Shown: positions 20,393 through 29,863 of the stretch, in pieces
Layout: each line of letters starts with the position of its first letter
How positions within the stretch are numbered: the first letter of the stretch is position 1
Assembly: GCF_009696445.1 (NCBI RefSeq)
Contig: NZ_VULZ01000009.1
Coordinates: forward strand, 62,001-126,000
Reading direction: 5' to 3'
Origin: Porcincola intestinalis
GTDB lineage: Bacteria > Bacillota > Clostridia > Lachnospirales > Lachnospiraceae
DNA length: 64,000 bases
Notes under the pieces: model-generated
What the model was told of the DNA's origin: nothing
Databases searched by the model: none
Seen by the model: only the letters and a program-made list of their open reading frames with translations
Position numbers and translations under genes: made by a program

Positions 20393-21757
20393 ATGATCAA
20401 TATACTGGAAGCCAAAGAGACGGTCGATATGATCGCCAGAGAGAATCTGGATGTCCGCACGATCACGATGGGCATCAGTCTGCTGGACTGTATTGATTCT
20501 GATCTGGGCAGGCTCTGCGACAATATCTACAATAAAATAACATCGAGAGCGGCAAAGCTGGTGAAGACCGGCGAGGAGATCTCCAAGGAGTACGGAATTC
20601 CGATTGTCCATAAGCGGATTTCTGTGACGCCGATCGGTCTGATCGGGGCAAGTGCCTGCAGGACACCGGATGATTTTGTCCAGATTGCCAGGACGCTTGA
20701 CAAGGCCGCAAAGAAGGTTGGCGTAAACTTTCTGGGCGGCTTTTCTGCGATCGTTTCAAAAGGAATGACGCCGGCAGAGGAGAATCTGATCCGTTCAATC
20801 CCGAAGGCGCTTGCGGAGACAGATGTTGTCTGCTCCTCAGTGAACGTAGGATCCACCAAAACAGGGATCGACATGGATGCGGTCCGGCTTCTCGGGGAGA
20901 TGGTTCTTCAGACAGCCGAGTATACGAAGGAGCAGGATTCGCTTGGCTGTGCAAAGCTCGTGATTTTCTGTAATGCGCCAGATGACAACCCGTTTATGGC
21001 CGGGGCGTTTCACGGAGTGACAGAGGGTGATACTGTCATCAATGTCGGCGTTTCCGGGCCGGGGGTCGTCAAGACCGCGCTCCAGGCGGTCCGCGGCGAA
21101 AGTTTCGAGGTACTCTGCGAGACAATCAAGAAGACCGCATTCAAGGTGACAAGAGTCGGACAGCTGGTCGCGAAGGAGGCATCGGAGCGGCTGGGTGTAC
21201 CGTTCGGTATCGTGGACCTGTCGCTGGCGCCGACACCGGCAATCGGCGACTCGGTTGCGGATATCCTTCAGGAGATCGGAGTGGACTACGCCGGCGCGCC
21301 CGGCACGACGGCGGCGCTGGCGCTTCTCAATGACCAGGTCAAGAAGGGCGGCGTCATGGCGTCCAGCTATGTCGGCGGACTTTCCGGGGCTTTCATCCCG
21401 GTCTCCGAAGACCAGGGCATGATCGATGCCGTGAATGCCGGTGCTCTTCATCTGGAGAAGCTGGAAGCCATGACTTGTGTCTGTTCCGTCGGACTGGACA
21501 TGATTGCCATCCCGGGAGACACGAAGGCCAGCACGATCAGCGGCATCATAGCGGATGAGATGGCGATCGGGATGGTGAATCAGAAGACGACCGCCGTCCG
21601 TCTGATCCCGGTGATCGGAAAAGGGGTCGGAGACACCGTTGAGTTTGGCGGACTCCTCGGACATGCGCCCATTATGCCTGTCAGCAGTTTTGGCTGCGAA
21701 CGCTTTGTCAGCCGCAAGGGCCGCATCCCCGCCCCCATCCACTCATTCAAAAACTGA
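20393..21757 (+). CDS. PFL family protein (UPF0210/DUF711)
   Basis: 454 residues matching along the full length the UPF0210 family, a distant relative of glycyl-radical enzymes of the pyruvate formate-lyase fold. No activity is established. The sequence is glycine-rich with [15 protein letters not shown] and [11 protein letters not shown] segments. It lies directly after the ACT gene, with GGGGAAAGG before the ATG. The stop is followed by a tandem repeat region rather than a clear terminator. Confidence 0.87.
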   Translation: MINILEAKETVDMIARENLDVRTITMGISLLDCIDSDLGRLCDNIYNKITSRAAKLVKTGEEISKEYGIPIVHKRISVTPIGLIGASACRTPDDFVQIARTLDKAAKKVGVNFLGGFSAIVSKGMTPAEENLIRSIPKALAETDVVCSSVNVGSTKTGIDMDAVRLLGEMVLQTAEYTKEQDSLGCAKLVIFCNAPDDNPFMAGAFHGVTEGDTVINVGVSGPGVVKTALQAVRGESFEVLCETIKKTAFKVTRVGQLVAKEASERLGVPFGIVDLSLAPTPAIGDSVADILQEIGVDYAGAPGTTAALALLNDQVKKGGVMASSYVGGLSGAFIPVSEDQGMIDAVNAGALHLEKLEAMTCVCSVGLDMIAIPGDTKASTISGIIADEMAIGMVNQKTTAVRLIPVIGKGVGDTVEFGGLLGHAPIMPVSSFGCERFVSRKGRIPAPIHSFKN

Positions 21758-21781
21758 GTGCATAAGCCTAGTCGCCGTGAC

Positions 21782-22130
21782 CAGTCACGTGACGCGCTTG
21801 CGCGTCAAAGTGACTGGTCACGAGCGACGGCAACAGACATGAGCGCAAAGCGGTGCGAAGCAGCGCGGGAGCGCGAATGTCTGAAGCGACGCGGAAGCTG
21901 CGAAGCAGCAAAGCGTCGCGAGGGCTTATGCACGGCAGAGGAAAACAGTCACGTGACGCGCTTGCGCGTCAAAGTGACTGTTCACGAGCGACGGCAACAG
22001 ACATGAGCGCAAAGCGGTGCGAAGCAGCGCGGAAGCGCGAATGTCTGAAGCGACGCGGGAGCTGCGAAGCAGCAAAGCGTCGCGAGGGCTTATGCACGGC
22101 AGAGGAAAACAGTCACGGGACTGTTCACGA
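21782..22130 (+). repeat. 164-bp tandem repeat, two copies and a fragment
   Basis: Copies begin with CAGTCACGTGACGCGC at 21782 and 21946, then a shortened third start at 22110. The copies are almost identical. Each starts with an imperfect palindrome (CAGTCAC-TGACGCG, loop CTTG, then CGCGTCA-GTGACTG) and goes on with GC-rich GAAGCAGC/GCGCG motifs that can fold further. In the third copy the palindrome's inner part is missing. 164 is not a multiple of three, and open frames across it are not maintained, so it is treated as non-coding. Confidence 0.9.
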
Positions 22131-22211
22131 TCCTAAGAATAAATATGCATGATATAATGAATATTCACAGTGTATTATGGAAAAATGCAACGAAAATATG
22201 CATATTGCCCC

Positions 22212-22240
22212 TTGAATAATTCATCTTCCCTGCATATAAT
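22212..22240 (+). promoter_or_regulatory. Promoter of the amino-acid ABC operon
   Basis: TTGAAT (22212-22217) and TATAAT (22235-22240) with 17-base spacing. Upstream lie the palindrome TGAATATTCA (22158-22167) and two copies of ATATGCAT, possible regulator sites. The leader is about 80 bases. Confidence 0.75.
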
Positions 22241-22326
22241 ATGAGGAAATGTTATGACAGTACTGCGGCGGGGGAGTGAATAAAGGAAGACCTGCTGCGG
22301 TGGTCATGAAGGAGGAGGATCTTGTT

Positions 22327-23175
22327 ATGAAGAAGATTGTCGCAGTTCTTTCAGCAGCACTGATGAGCATGTCTCTTGGCATGGCAGCTTATGCAGGAGA
22401 GACAGAGGCTTCCACGGAAGCTTCAGTTGATTTTTCAGCTGTCAAGACGGTGGTTGACGGTCAGCTGACCGTCGGTACGGAGGCAGGCTTTGCTCCGTAT
22501 GAGTATCTGGTAGGCGATCAGGTTGAGGGAGTCGATATCGACATCAGCCAGGCGATCGCAGACAAGCTGGGTGTCAAGCTCGTCGTTCAGAATATGGATT
22601 TTGACGGTGCATTGGCAGCAGTCCAGCAGGGGAAGGTTGACATTGTGGCGGCTGGCGTTTCCGTTTCTCCTGATCGTGAGAAGGTTATGGACTTCTCTGA
22701 CAAATATGTTGATTCCAGCGACGTGATTGTCGTGAATGCAGCAAGCCCGGCAGTGAAGGAATCTTCCGCGGATGCGCTGAAGGATCTGACAGTGGGTGTC
22801 CAGCAGGGCAACATCGCAGATCTGTGGGTTTCCAACCCGGATAACGCTTCGCCGAAGAGTGTGCAGCGCTACACAAAGTTTGCGCAGGCAGCAGCGGATC
22901 TTGCCAATTCCAAGATCGACTGCATCGTGATGGACAAGGTTCCGGCTGAGGAGCTGGTCAAGTCTTCTGATGGCAAGCTTGCGATCGTGGATGGCGATCC
23001 GGTCTTTGAGGATTCCTATGCAATTGCGCTTCAGAAGGGCAATGACCAGATGAAGAGTGCAGTAAACGTGGTCATCGAAGAGCTCAAGAAGAGCGGAGAG
23101 ATGGATCAGATCTTCGCATCTCATGCAGAAAGCGCTGAGACAGAGGCGGAGACGGAAGCTTCTACCGAGGCTTGA
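22327..23175 (+). CDS. Polar amino-acid ABC transporter substrate-binding protein
   Basis: 282 residues of the family 3 (PAAT) binding-protein type. The ATG at 22327 is chosen because GGAGGAGG precedes it and MKKIVAVLSAALM begins the signal peptide; the frame is open further up. Cleavage is expected near AYAGE. No lipobox cysteine is present. The mature N-terminus has ETEASTEAS and the C-terminus ends in ETEAETEASTEA, acidic repeats also seen in the sugar binding protein. Family features include GFAPYEYL near the start and a DFSDKY segment. The specific amino acid is not evident. It heads a three-gene operon with permease and ATPase. Confidence 0.92.
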   Translation: MKKIVAVLSAALMSMSLGMAAYAGETEASTEASVDFSAVKTVVDGQLTVGTEAGFAPYEYLVGDQVEGVDIDISQAIADKLGVKLVVQNMDFDGALAAVQQGKVDIVAAGVSVSPDREKVMDFSDKYVDSSDVIVVNAASPAVKESSADALKDLTVGVQQGNIADLWVSNPDNASPKSVQRYTKFAQAAADLANSKIDCIVMDKVPAEELVKSSDGKLAIVDGDPVFEDSYAIALQKGNDQMKSAVNVVIEELKKSGEMDQIFASHAESAETEAETEASTEA

Positions 23176-23210
23176 GAAGACTGCCGCCGGATGAAGGACA
23201 AAGGCATAGT

Positions 23211-23244
23211 GGGCGGAACCTCCGTGAAGACGGGGGCTCCGCCC
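23211..23244 (+). terminator. Intercistronic hairpin after the binding-protein gene
   Basis: GGGCGGA (23211-23217) pairs with TCCGCCC (23238-23244) with further pairing inside. The T tract is poor. Its position mirrors the hairpins after the other two binding-protein genes of the window, consistent with differential expression. Confidence 0.6.
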
Positions 23245-23278
23245 TTGTGGCGCATACAGGACAGGAGAAGATTGAAAC

Positions 23279-23986
23279 ATGAACTGGCTGAAGAGTATCG
23301 GTGAGGCTTTCTACAATGCGTGGGTACCCGAAAAACGCTATCTGGCGTATCTTTCCGGGTTGCGCATGACCCTTCTGATTTCACTGTTCGCAGTGATCCT
23401 CGGGATTCTGATCGGAATCCTGATCGCCGTGACGAGGGTATCATCAAGACATACGAAAAGTCCGGTGGTAAAGCTCCTGAACAAGCTTGCGGTCCTGTAT
23501 GTGACAGTGATCCGCGGCACACCGATGATCGTTCAGATTCTGATCATCTATAATCTGATCTTTACCTCTCCGAATACAAATCCGGTGATCGTAGGGGCCG
23601 TATGCTGCGGGATCAACTCGGGGGCTTATGTCGCGGAGATCATCCGGGCAGGCATTGAGTCGATTCCGATCGGCCAGATGGAAGCCGGCCGGTCGCTCGG
23701 AATGCCGTACCGGATGACGATGACGACAATCATTCTTCCGCAGGCCATCCGGAACATCCTTCCGGCGCTCGGCAATGAGTTTATATCCCTGATCAAGGAG
23801 ACCTCTGTCATCTCCATCATTGCGGTCAACGACCTGACAAAAATGGCCGGCTATGTGGGGTCCCGCACTTGGGATGTCATTCCGCCTTATGTGATCGCTG
23901 CACTGTTCTACCTGGCAATGACGCTCGGGCTGAGCAAGATTCTCAGTATGGTGGAACATCGGATGGAAAAAGGAACCAGAAAGTGA
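23279..23986 (+). CDS. Amino-acid ABC transporter permease
   Basis: Inner-membrane permease of the HisM/GlnP family, 235 residues, about five membrane segments. It has the typical [10 protein letters not shown] region and the coupling loop with [21 protein letters not shown] (IMPS-type). It probably forms a homodimer because no second permease is in the operon. AGGAG lies about 14 bases before the ATG. Confidence 0.94.
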   Translation: MNWLKSIGEAFYNAWVPEKRYLAYLSGLRMTLLISLFAVILGILIGILIAVTRVSSRHTKSPVVKLLNKLAVLYVTVIRGTPMIVQILIIYNLIFTSPNTNPVIVGAVCCGINSGAYVAEIIRAGIESIPIGQMEAGRSLGMPYRMTMTTIILPQAIRNILPALGNEFISLIKETSVISIIAVNDLTKMAGYVGSRTWDVIPPYVIAALFYLAMTLGLSKILSMVEHRMEKGTRK

Positions 23987-23994
23987 GGCGCGCT

Positions 23995-24726
23995 ATGAGC
24001 AGCATGATCGAAACGGTGAATCTGAAGAAAACGTTCGGCGACCATGAGGTCCTGCGCGGCATCAGCCAGCACATTGAAAAGGGCGAGAAGGTGGTCATCA
24101 TCGGCCCCTCAGGCTCCGGAAAGTCGACGTTTCTGCGATGCCTGAATCTGCTGGAGGAACCGACCTCCGGGGATGTCATCTTCGAGGGAAAGAAGATCAA
24201 CGCACCAAAGGTCGATATCGACCAGGTCCGGCAGCGGATGGGGATGGTCTTTCAGCAGTTCAATCTGTTCCCGATGAAGACAGTACGGCAGAACATCACG
24301 CTGGCACCGGTCCGCTTGAAGAAAATGACGCAGGAGGAAGCCGACGCGCGGGCGGAGGAGCTTTTAAAGCGGATCGGTCTGCCGGACAAGGCAGATGCCT
24401 ACCCGGGGATGCTTTCCGGCGGACAGCAGCAGCGAATTGCGATTGCACGGGCGCTTGCCATGAATCCGGATCTGATGCTGTTTGACGAGCCGACGTCAGC
24501 CCTCGACCCGGAGATGGTCGGGGAGGTGCTGAGCATCATGAAGGAGCTGGCTGAGGACGGGATGACGATGGTCGTTGTCACGCATGAGATGGGCTTCGCC
24601 CGGGAGGTCGGCTCCAGGGTGCTGTTCATCGATGAGGGAATCGTTGCGGAGGAAAACACGCCATACGAGTTCTTCACAAGCCCGCAGAACCCGAGGCTTC
24701 AGGATTTTCTGTCAAAGGTTCTATAA
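23995..24726 (+). CDS. Amino-acid ABC transporter ATP-binding protein (GlnQ-type)
   Basis: 243 residues. Walker A is GPSGSGKST, the Q-loop is in [10 protein letters not shown], the signature is LSGGQQQR, and Walker B is [15 protein letters not shown] with a later switch histidine in VVTHEM. It energises the permease encoded 8 bases upstream. The start at 23995 follows GTGAGG; the longer frame overlaps the permease gene. A terminator follows the stop. Confidence 0.96.
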   Translation: MSSMIETVNLKKTFGDHEVLRGISQHIEKGEKVVIIGPSGSGKSTFLRCLNLLEEPTSGDVIFEGKKINAPKVDIDQVRQRMGMVFQQFNLFPMKTVRQNITLAPVRLKKMTQEEADARAEELLKRIGLPDKADAYPGMLSGGQQQRIAIARALAMNPDLMLFDEPTSALDPEMVGEVLSIMKELAEDGMTMVVVTHEMGFAREVGSRVLFIDEGIVAEENTPYEFFTSPQNPRLQDFLSKVL

Positions 24727-24742
24727 GAATGCGTAGGAAACA

Positions 24743-24775
24743 GCGGAGCAGCTGCGGCTGCTTCGCTTATTTTTT
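24743..24775 (+). terminator. Terminator of the amino-acid ABC operon
   Basis: GCGGAGCAGC pairs with GCTGCTTCGC (one G-T pair) around a TGCG loop, followed by TTATTTTTT. Confidence 0.88.
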
Positions 24776-24864
24776 ATACCGGCGAGTTGCCGTATCAGGC
24801 AGGCAGCGTGAATCTGCTCTGCTCGATTTGAGCGGGAAGGCGGTGACTGGATGATGGGTGAAAC

Positions 24865-24893
24865 TTGTCAGAGGGCGGTCTCGTTGCTATAAT
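24865..24893 (+). promoter_or_regulatory. Promoter of the cobalamin genes
   Basis: TTGTCA (24865-24870) and a perfect TATAAT (24888-24893) are separated by 17 bases. The expected start near 24900 leaves a leader of only about 25 bases, too short for a cobalamin riboswitch. It also shows that the upstream-extended reading frame at 24865 is not the real start of cobU. Confidence 0.8.
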
Positions 24894-24924
24894 TGACAGG
24901 ATTATCAGGACAGGAGACGGCAGG

Positions 24925-25524
24925 ATGCTGGTGGCGGTGACAGGCGGAAGCGGGAGCGGGAAAAGTGCATACGCAGAGCAGACAGCCGTCCGGCTGGCAG
25001 ATGGTGGCCGGCTTTTGTACCTTGCCACGATGATGCGGGACGGCGCCAGAGCACAGGAGCGAATCCGCAGGCACAGGGCATTGAGGCGCGGAAAGGGGTT
25101 CCTGACGATTGAGAAAACCGACAGGCTCTGTGAGATCGATCCAGGTATTCTTCAGGGGGCGACGGTACTGCTGGAGGACCTGTCAAACCTGGCTGCGAAT
25201 GTTTTCTTCGGAACAGGAGAGGAAACAGTGGGACGGGCAGACAGGGAAAAAGCCTGTGCGGCCTGTCTGCAGGATCTCAGATATCTGCAGAATCAGGCTG
25301 ATAATCTGGTTGTTGTGATGAATGAGGTATTTGCGGACGGTATCCGTTATGGGGAGGGGACGATGCAGTATCTGCGCCTACTCGGGGCATTGAACAGTGC
25401 CGCGGCAAGGCAGGCGGATGCGGCGTACGAGGTTGTGTACGGGATCCCTGTTCCCCTTCGGGGAGGAACCTTGGCGGCTGCCTCTGTCTGTGAGCAGGCA
25501 TATGACGATACGGAATCTGTATGA
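24925..25524 (+). CDS. cobU: Adenosylcobinamide kinase / guanylyltransferase family protein
   Basis: Phosphorylates adenosylcobinamide and attaches GMP for nucleotide-loop assembly of cobalamin. 199 residues from the ATG at 24925 (GGAGACGGCAGG upstream). Residues 1-15 give an intact P-loop, TGGSGSGKSAYAE. RIRRHRALRRGKGF contains the likely guanylylated histidine. The usual NEVGxGIVP motif is changed to NEVFADGIRYGEG, which is atypical. A second CobU-like domain with the standard NEVGSGIVP motif lies two genes downstream. The stop overlaps the cobS start by 23 bases, indicating tight coupling. Confidence 0.85.
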   Translation: MLVAVTGGSGSGKSAYAEQTAVRLADGGRLLYLATMMRDGARAQERIRRHRALRRGKGFLTIEKTDRLCEIDPGILQGATVLLEDLSNLAANVFFGTGEETVGRADREKACAACLQDLRYLQNQADNLVVVMNEVFADGIRYGEGTMQYLRLLGALNSAAARQADAAYEVVYGIPVPLRGGTLAAASVCEQAYDDTESV

Positions 25525-26272
25525 AAGTCTGGTCATTGCATTTTCCACCTATTCCAGCATTCCGATGCCGAGGGTGGACTGGAATGACGAAAACATGAAG
25601 TATACCATCTGTTTCTTTCCGCTCATCGGTGCGGTGATCGGCGGGATTTCATGGCTCTTTGCCGCCCTTGCGGCGGCACTCCGGATCGGTGTAATTCTGA
25701 GATCGGCAGTGCTGGTCCTGATCCCGCTGGCTGTGACGGGTGGCATCCATCTTGATGGACTGCTCGATGTGGCGGATGCCCTGAGCTCCTGGAAGCCGCG
25801 TGAGGAGCGGCTCGCAATTATGAAGGACAGCCACTGCGGCGCGTTCGCGGTCATCTGGTGCTGTGCCTATTTCCTCGCCTCATTCGGTGTCTTCTCTGAA
25901 ATGAAGACATCCAGCCCATCCTGCATGGCACAGCTGCTTTTGACCTACATGACCGCGCGGGCATACTCGGGACTGGCGCTTCTGACATTTCCGAAGGCGA
26001 AAAATACGGGCCTTCTGCGGACATTTTCCGACAGGGCGATGAATGACAGGGGGGCTCGGATCTTGACGGGAATGCTGGCAGCGCAGACAGCTCTGATGAT
26101 CCTGATGGCTCCGGTCAGAGGCCTGAGCTGCTCCCTGGCAGGGGCTGCCGGATTTTGGCTGTACCGGAGGCTGTCCGAAAAAACATTTGGTGGGATCACC
26201 GGCGACCTGGCGGGCTGTTTCCTCTGCCTGGAGGAGCTGTGCATGGCGGCTGTGATGGCACTGGTGGGATAA
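25502..26272 (+). CDS. cobS: Adenosylcobinamide-GDP ribazoletransferase (cobalamin synthase)
   Basis: Integral membrane enzyme joining adenosylcobinamide-GDP and alpha-ribazole in the last assembly steps of cobalamin. 256 residues with several membrane helices and the signature GGIHLDGLLDVADAL followed by an SHCGAF segment. The ATG at 25502 lies inside the end of cobU. The longer frame from 25397 would overlap cobU by more than 100 bases and is less likely. Confidence 0.93.
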   Translation: MTIRNLYESLVIAFSTYSSIPMPRVDWNDENMKYTICFFPLIGAVIGGISWLFAALAAALRIGVILRSAVLVLIPLAVTGGIHLDGLLDVADALSSWKPREERLAIMKDSHCGAFAVIWCCAYFLASFGVFSEMKTSSPSCMAQLLLTYMTARAYSGLALLTFPKAKNTGLLRTFSDRAMNDRGARILTGMLAAQTALMILMAPVRGLSCSLAGAAGFWLYRRLSEKTFGGITGDLAGCFLCLEELCMAAVMALVG

Positions 26273-26277
26273 AAGAC

Positions 26278-27348
26278 ATGTATATCATTACAGGCGGCGC
26301 ATTCCAGGGAAAATGGAGCTATGCGCAGAAGCAGACCGGTCTCCCGGCGACTGCATTTGTGGACGGAGAGACGATTGAATATGAAGAAATATTTCATGCA
26401 GAGGGCATCGTGAACTTCCACCTTTATGTGCGCCGCTATCTCACGGGGCAGAAAGAGGAGGAGCTCGAAGCCTTTGCACGGAAATTATATGAAGAAAACC
26501 CAGACCTTGTGCTGGTGACGAATGAGGTCGGCTCGGGAATTGTACCCATGGATCCGGAGGAGCGGGCATACCGTGAGGCAGTCGGGAGAGTCTGTACATT
26601 CCTTGCATGCCGTGCGCAGCGGGTCGACCGGGTTGTCTGCGGGATCGGAATGGTCCTTCAGCTGAAACCGGATGCTGGAAGGACAGAAATGAGGAGAGAG
26701 ATGACGGGGGAGATCAGAATCTGCCTTGTGCGGCATGGAAAGACAGAGGGAAATGTCCGGCGGGGCTATATCGGCTGCCGCACAGATGAGGACCTTTGCG
26801 AGGATGGGCGAAGGGAGCTTGAGATCTATAAAAGCGAGGGCAGGTATCCGGCTGCGGAGCGGCTCTACAGAAGTCCGATGAAGCGCTGTCTTCAGACAGC
26901 AGAGATCATCTGGCCTGAACTTCTGAGACCGGAGACGTGCAGGGTGGTGGAGGATTTCCGTGAGTGTGATTTTGGAGCGTTTGACGGGAAGAGCTATGCG
27001 GAGCTGAGCGGCGTGCCGGATTTTCAGCACTGGGTCGAATCCGACGGGATGGGTGCATTTCCGGGCGGGGAGGATCCGAAGGATTTCAGAAGACGGACGT
27101 CAGATGCATTTCTCGCTGTGACAGAGGAACTGTTTGCAGACGGAATCCGGAACGCTGCCTTTGCCGTCCATGGAGGGACCATCATGAGTGTGATGGCTGC
27201 CTTCGGGGATCCGGAAAAGAGCTATTACGACTGGCATGTCTGGAACGGAGATGGGTTTCTGGTAACGGTATCGGAACAAGACTGGAGGAGGACGCATCGC
27301 TTCAGGAAGATCGAGCGGCTTCTTCCCGCGGAGGACACAGAAGAATGA
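26278..27348 (+). CDS. CobU-like domain fused to histidine phosphatase (CobC-like)
   Basis: 356 residues with two domains. Residues 1-128 resemble CobU, with NEVGSGIVPMDPEERAYRE at 82-100, but the P-loop is GGAFQGKW, with tryptophan in place of the Ser/Thr that holds Mg-ATP. Residues 146-350 are a phosphoglycerate-mutase-like phosphatase with RHG at 152-154 and a second histidine in FAVHGG, as in alpha-ribazole phosphatase CobC. The gene follows cobS by 5 bases and overlaps ruvA by 4 (ATGA). The phosphatase probably makes alpha-ribazole for CobS. What the CobU-like half does is unclear. Confidence 0.82.
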   Translation: MYIITGGAFQGKWSYAQKQTGLPATAFVDGETIEYEEIFHAEGIVNFHLYVRRYLTGQKEEELEAFARKLYEENPDLVLVTNEVGSGIVPMDPEERAYREAVGRVCTFLACRAQRVDRVVCGIGMVLQLKPDAGRTEMRREMTGEIRICLVRHGKTEGNVRRGYIGCRTDEDLCEDGRRELEIYKSEGRYPAAERLYRSPMKRCLQTAEIIWPELLRPETCRVVEDFRECDFGAFDGKSYAELSGVPDFQHWVESDGMGAFPGGEDPKDFRRRTSDAFLAVTEELFADGIRNAAFAVHGGTIMSVMAAFGDPEKSYYDWHVWNGDGFLVTVSEQDWRRTHRFRKIERLLPAEDTEE

Positions 27349-27953
27349 TATCATATCTGAAAGGAGAGCTGGCCGGCGCGGGGGAAGGAATAGCTGTAGT
27401 CGATGTAGGCGGGATGGGCTTCAGGGTCTTTATCACAGACCGTGATCAGGCAGACCTCCCGGCTGTCGGCGAGCCGGTTCAGCTCTATACCTATCTGTCT
27501 GTCCGGGAAGATGCCATCTGGCTGTATGGCTTTCTGTCGGAGGAGGATCGGCAGGTTTTCCGCCAGCTTCTGACAGTCTCGGGAGTCGGGCCGAAGGCAG
27601 CACTTGGCATTCTGTCGGCTCTTTCTGCCAATGATCTTCGATTCGCAGTCTTCTCGGATGATGTCAAGGCCATTTCAAAGGCGCCGGGCGTCGGACTGAA
27701 GACGGCAAAGAAGCTGATCCTGGAGCTCAAGGACAGACTGAAGCTGGAGGATGCAATTCCGGGAGGCGGAAATATGGACGAGGAAGCCGGCTCCCACATG
27801 CAGGATACGGATGTGACAGAGGCAGTGGAGGCGCTCGTGACACTGGGGTATTCCAGCTCGGAGGCTCTCCGCGCAGTAAAGCGGGTGAAGATGGACGGGA
27901 ACATGAAGACAGAGGATATCCTTGGCGAGGCATTGAAAGTGATAGGACTGTAA
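27345..27953 (+). CDS. ruvA: Holliday junction branch migration protein RuvA
   Basis: 202 residues, normal length. It has an N-terminal OB fold ([11 protein letters not shown]), helix-hairpin-helix segments [16 protein letters not shown] and [18 protein letters not shown], and the C-terminal domain that contacts RuvB after a short linker. Its ATG overlaps the previous stop and ruvB starts 1 base after this stop, so the genes are co-translated. Confidence 0.98.
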   Translation: MISYLKGELAGAGEGIAVVDVGGMGFRVFITDRDQADLPAVGEPVQLYTYLSVREDAIWLYGFLSEEDRQVFRQLLTVSGVGPKAALGILSALSANDLRFAVFSDDVKAISKAPGVGLKTAKKLILELKDRLKLEDAIPGGGNMDEEAGSHMQDTDVTEAVEALVTLGYSSSEALRAVKRVKMDGNMKTEDILGEALKVIGL

Positions 27954-27954
27954 G

Positions 27955-28947
27955 ATGGCAAGAAGAATTACGACGACGGATGAGACGGAAGAGGATTCCA
28001 GGATCGAACCGAAGCTCAGACCCCAGAGGCTGGACGAGTACATCGGGCAGGAGAAGGCGAAGCAGTCGCTGAAGATCTATATCGCGGCGGCAAAGGAACG
28101 CCATGAAACACTGGATCACGTTCTCTTCTATGGCCCGCCGGGACTGGGGAAAACGACGCTGGCGGGCATCATTGCCAATGAAATGGGCACGAAGCTCCGC
28201 GTGACATCCGGACCGGCAATCGAAAAGCCGGGGGATATTGCCTCGATTCTGAAGTGCCTGAGCGAAGGCGACATCCTGTTCATCGATGAGATCCACCGGC
28301 TGAACCGGCAGGTGGAGGAGTATCTGTACTCCGCCATGGAAGACTTCACGATGGACATCATGATCGGAAAAGGCGCGGGCGCCAGGTCGATTCACCTTCC
28401 GCTGCCTCATTTCACCCTGATCGGGGCGACAACAAGGGCAGGCCTTCTCAGCGCGCCGCTCAGAGACCGCTTCGGGGTCGTACATCATCTTGAGTATTAT
28501 ACGCCTTCGGAGCTTCAGACGATTGTGCTGAGATCCGCGGAGGTGCTTGGCGTGAAGATCGATGAAAATGGGGCCGCGGAGATTGCAAGGCGTTCGCGCG
28601 GGACACCCAGACTGGCAAACCGGCTGCTGAAACGGACGCGGGATATCGCACAGATCCGTTATGACGGAGAGATCACGGAGCAGGTTGCAAGAGCTGCGCT
28701 GGACTTCCTTGAAGTAGACCGGAGCGGTCTTGACAACCTGGACAGGATGATTCTGACGACGATGATCGACAAGTTCGGAGGCGGGCCGGTGGGACTCGAC
28801 ACGCTTGCGGCGGCGATCGGCGAAGACAGCGGTACCATCGAGGACGTGTACGAACCGTACCTGATAAAAAATGGTTTTCTCATCCGGACCCCGAAGGGCC
28901 GCGAGGTGACAGATCTGGCCTTCAGCCATCTGGGACTGAGGAGATAA
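27955..28947 (+). CDS. ruvB: Holliday junction helicase RuvB
   Basis: AAA+ motor that drives branch migration with RuvA. 330 residues. Walker A is GPPGLGKTT, Walker B is LFIDEIHRL, and the sensor/arginine finger region has [17 protein letters not shown]. The C-terminal winged helix ends LGLRR. It is next to ruvA; ruvC is not nearby. Confidence 0.98.
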   Translation: MARRITTTDETEEDSRIEPKLRPQRLDEYIGQEKAKQSLKIYIAAAKERHETLDHVLFYGPPGLGKTTLAGIIANEMGTKLRVTSGPAIEKPGDIASILKCLSEGDILFIDEIHRLNRQVEEYLYSAMEDFTMDIMIGKGAGARSIHLPLPHFTLIGATTRAGLLSAPLRDRFGVVHHLEYYTPSELQTIVLRSAEVLGVKIDENGAAEIARRSRGTPRLANRLLKRTRDIAQIRYDGEITEQVARAALDFLEVDRSGLDNLDRMILTTMIDKFGGGPVGLDTLAAAIGEDSGTIEDVYEPYLIKNGFLIRTPKGREVTDLAFSHLGLRR

Positions 28948-28974
28948 CCGTACATCTACAGCAGGAGCAGAGTG

Positions 28975-29838
28975 ATGGAAAAGAAAAATGTGACGGAGGT
29001 CGTGATTGACGGTGTCATATACAGACTGGGCGGATATGAGAGCAGCGAGTACCTGCAGCAGGTCGCCGGGTATCTGAACAATAAAACAACGGAGCTGAAG
29101 GCCCTTGACGGGTATCATCATCTTCCGACCTCCCAGAAGGCCCTGATGATGGAGCTGAATATCGCGGATGATTACTTCAAGGCGAAGAAGTCCGCCGATC
29201 ATCTTGAGAAGGAGCTTGCTGACAAGGACAAGGAACTTTACGGGGTCAAGCATGATCTGGTGGCGCTTCAGATGAAGCTGGAGGAAGCAAGCCGTACAAT
29301 CCAGACGCTGAAGGGAGAGTATGAGGACAGCCAGAAGGAGCTGCTGAGGCTTCAGGCGGTATCAGCGCAAAGAGGCGCAGGCGAGACGGCAGGGCAGCTG
29401 TCTGACAAGCCGGAGCAGGATGCCGGTCAGCAGGCTGATCAGCTGACCGATCAGGCAGCCGACTGTGCGGCTGTGAAGCCAGAATCGAAGCCCTTTGCAG
29501 GAGAAGGAGCAGAAAAGAGCGGCATCACTGCCGGGATCAGAGAGGACGAGGCTTCGGACGGACAGATTCCGGGCCAGCTGAGCTTTGATCTGCCGGGCGG
29601 AAAGGAGCAGGCGGCTCCGGAACCCGCCGAGGATCCAGGTGCGGTCTTCAGGCCTGGTAATGCTGCGCGTGAGGACGCATCATCCGGGGAACCGGCAGCG
29701 GCGGAGGATGCTGAAAACGGTCATGCGAAGACATTTGTCCCGGGAGCGGCGGACCGGGAAAACATGCTCCGCTCGGCTCGGGAAAACTTCCTGAACCAGT
29801 CCGGAAGCTACAGCAGGAAGAACCGCAGAAGGCACTGA
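28975..29838 (+). CDS. zapA: Cell division protein ZapA with long C-terminal extension
   Basis: The first 100 residues match ZapA, an FtsZ-ring stabiliser (VTEVVIDGVIYRLGGYESSEYLQ...), followed by a coiled-coil of about 50 residues. The rest (to 287) is an acidic low-complexity tail rich in Q, E, A, D and G, unlike the usual ZapA of about 90-140 residues. The ATG at 28975 has GCAGGAG upstream. It sits between ruvB and the U32 peptidase gene, a common clostridial order. Confidence 0.85.
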   Translation: MEKKNVTEVVIDGVIYRLGGYESSEYLQQVAGYLNNKTTELKALDGYHHLPTSQKALMMELNIADDYFKAKKSADHLEKELADKDKELYGVKHDLVALQMKLEEASRTIQTLKGEYEDSQKELLRLQAVSAQRGAGETAGQLSDKPEQDAGQQADQLTDQAADCAAVKPESKPFAGEGAEKSGITAGIREDEASDGQIPGQLSFDLPGGKEQAAPEPAEDPGAVFRPGNAAREDASSGEPAAAEDAENGHAKTFVPGAADRENMLRSARENFLNQSGSYSRKNRRRH

Positions 29839-29863
29839 TGTAGAGAAGGAAGGAGGCAGGCGA

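Noticed and set aside
21758-22152. Two overlapping small frames of 82 and 99 codons in the tandem repeat
   Set aside because: The 164-bp period is not a multiple of three, there is no ribosome site, and the peptide is only a translation of repeat DNA.
24776-24924. Cobalamin riboswitch before cobU
   Set aside because: GGTGAAA-like bases are seen near 24857, but a sigma-A promoter starts transcription near 24900, leaving about 25 bases of leader.
27727-29253. 508-codon open frame on the minus strand
   Set aside because: Antisense shadow of ruvA, ruvB and zapA. No ribosome site and no recognisable domain.
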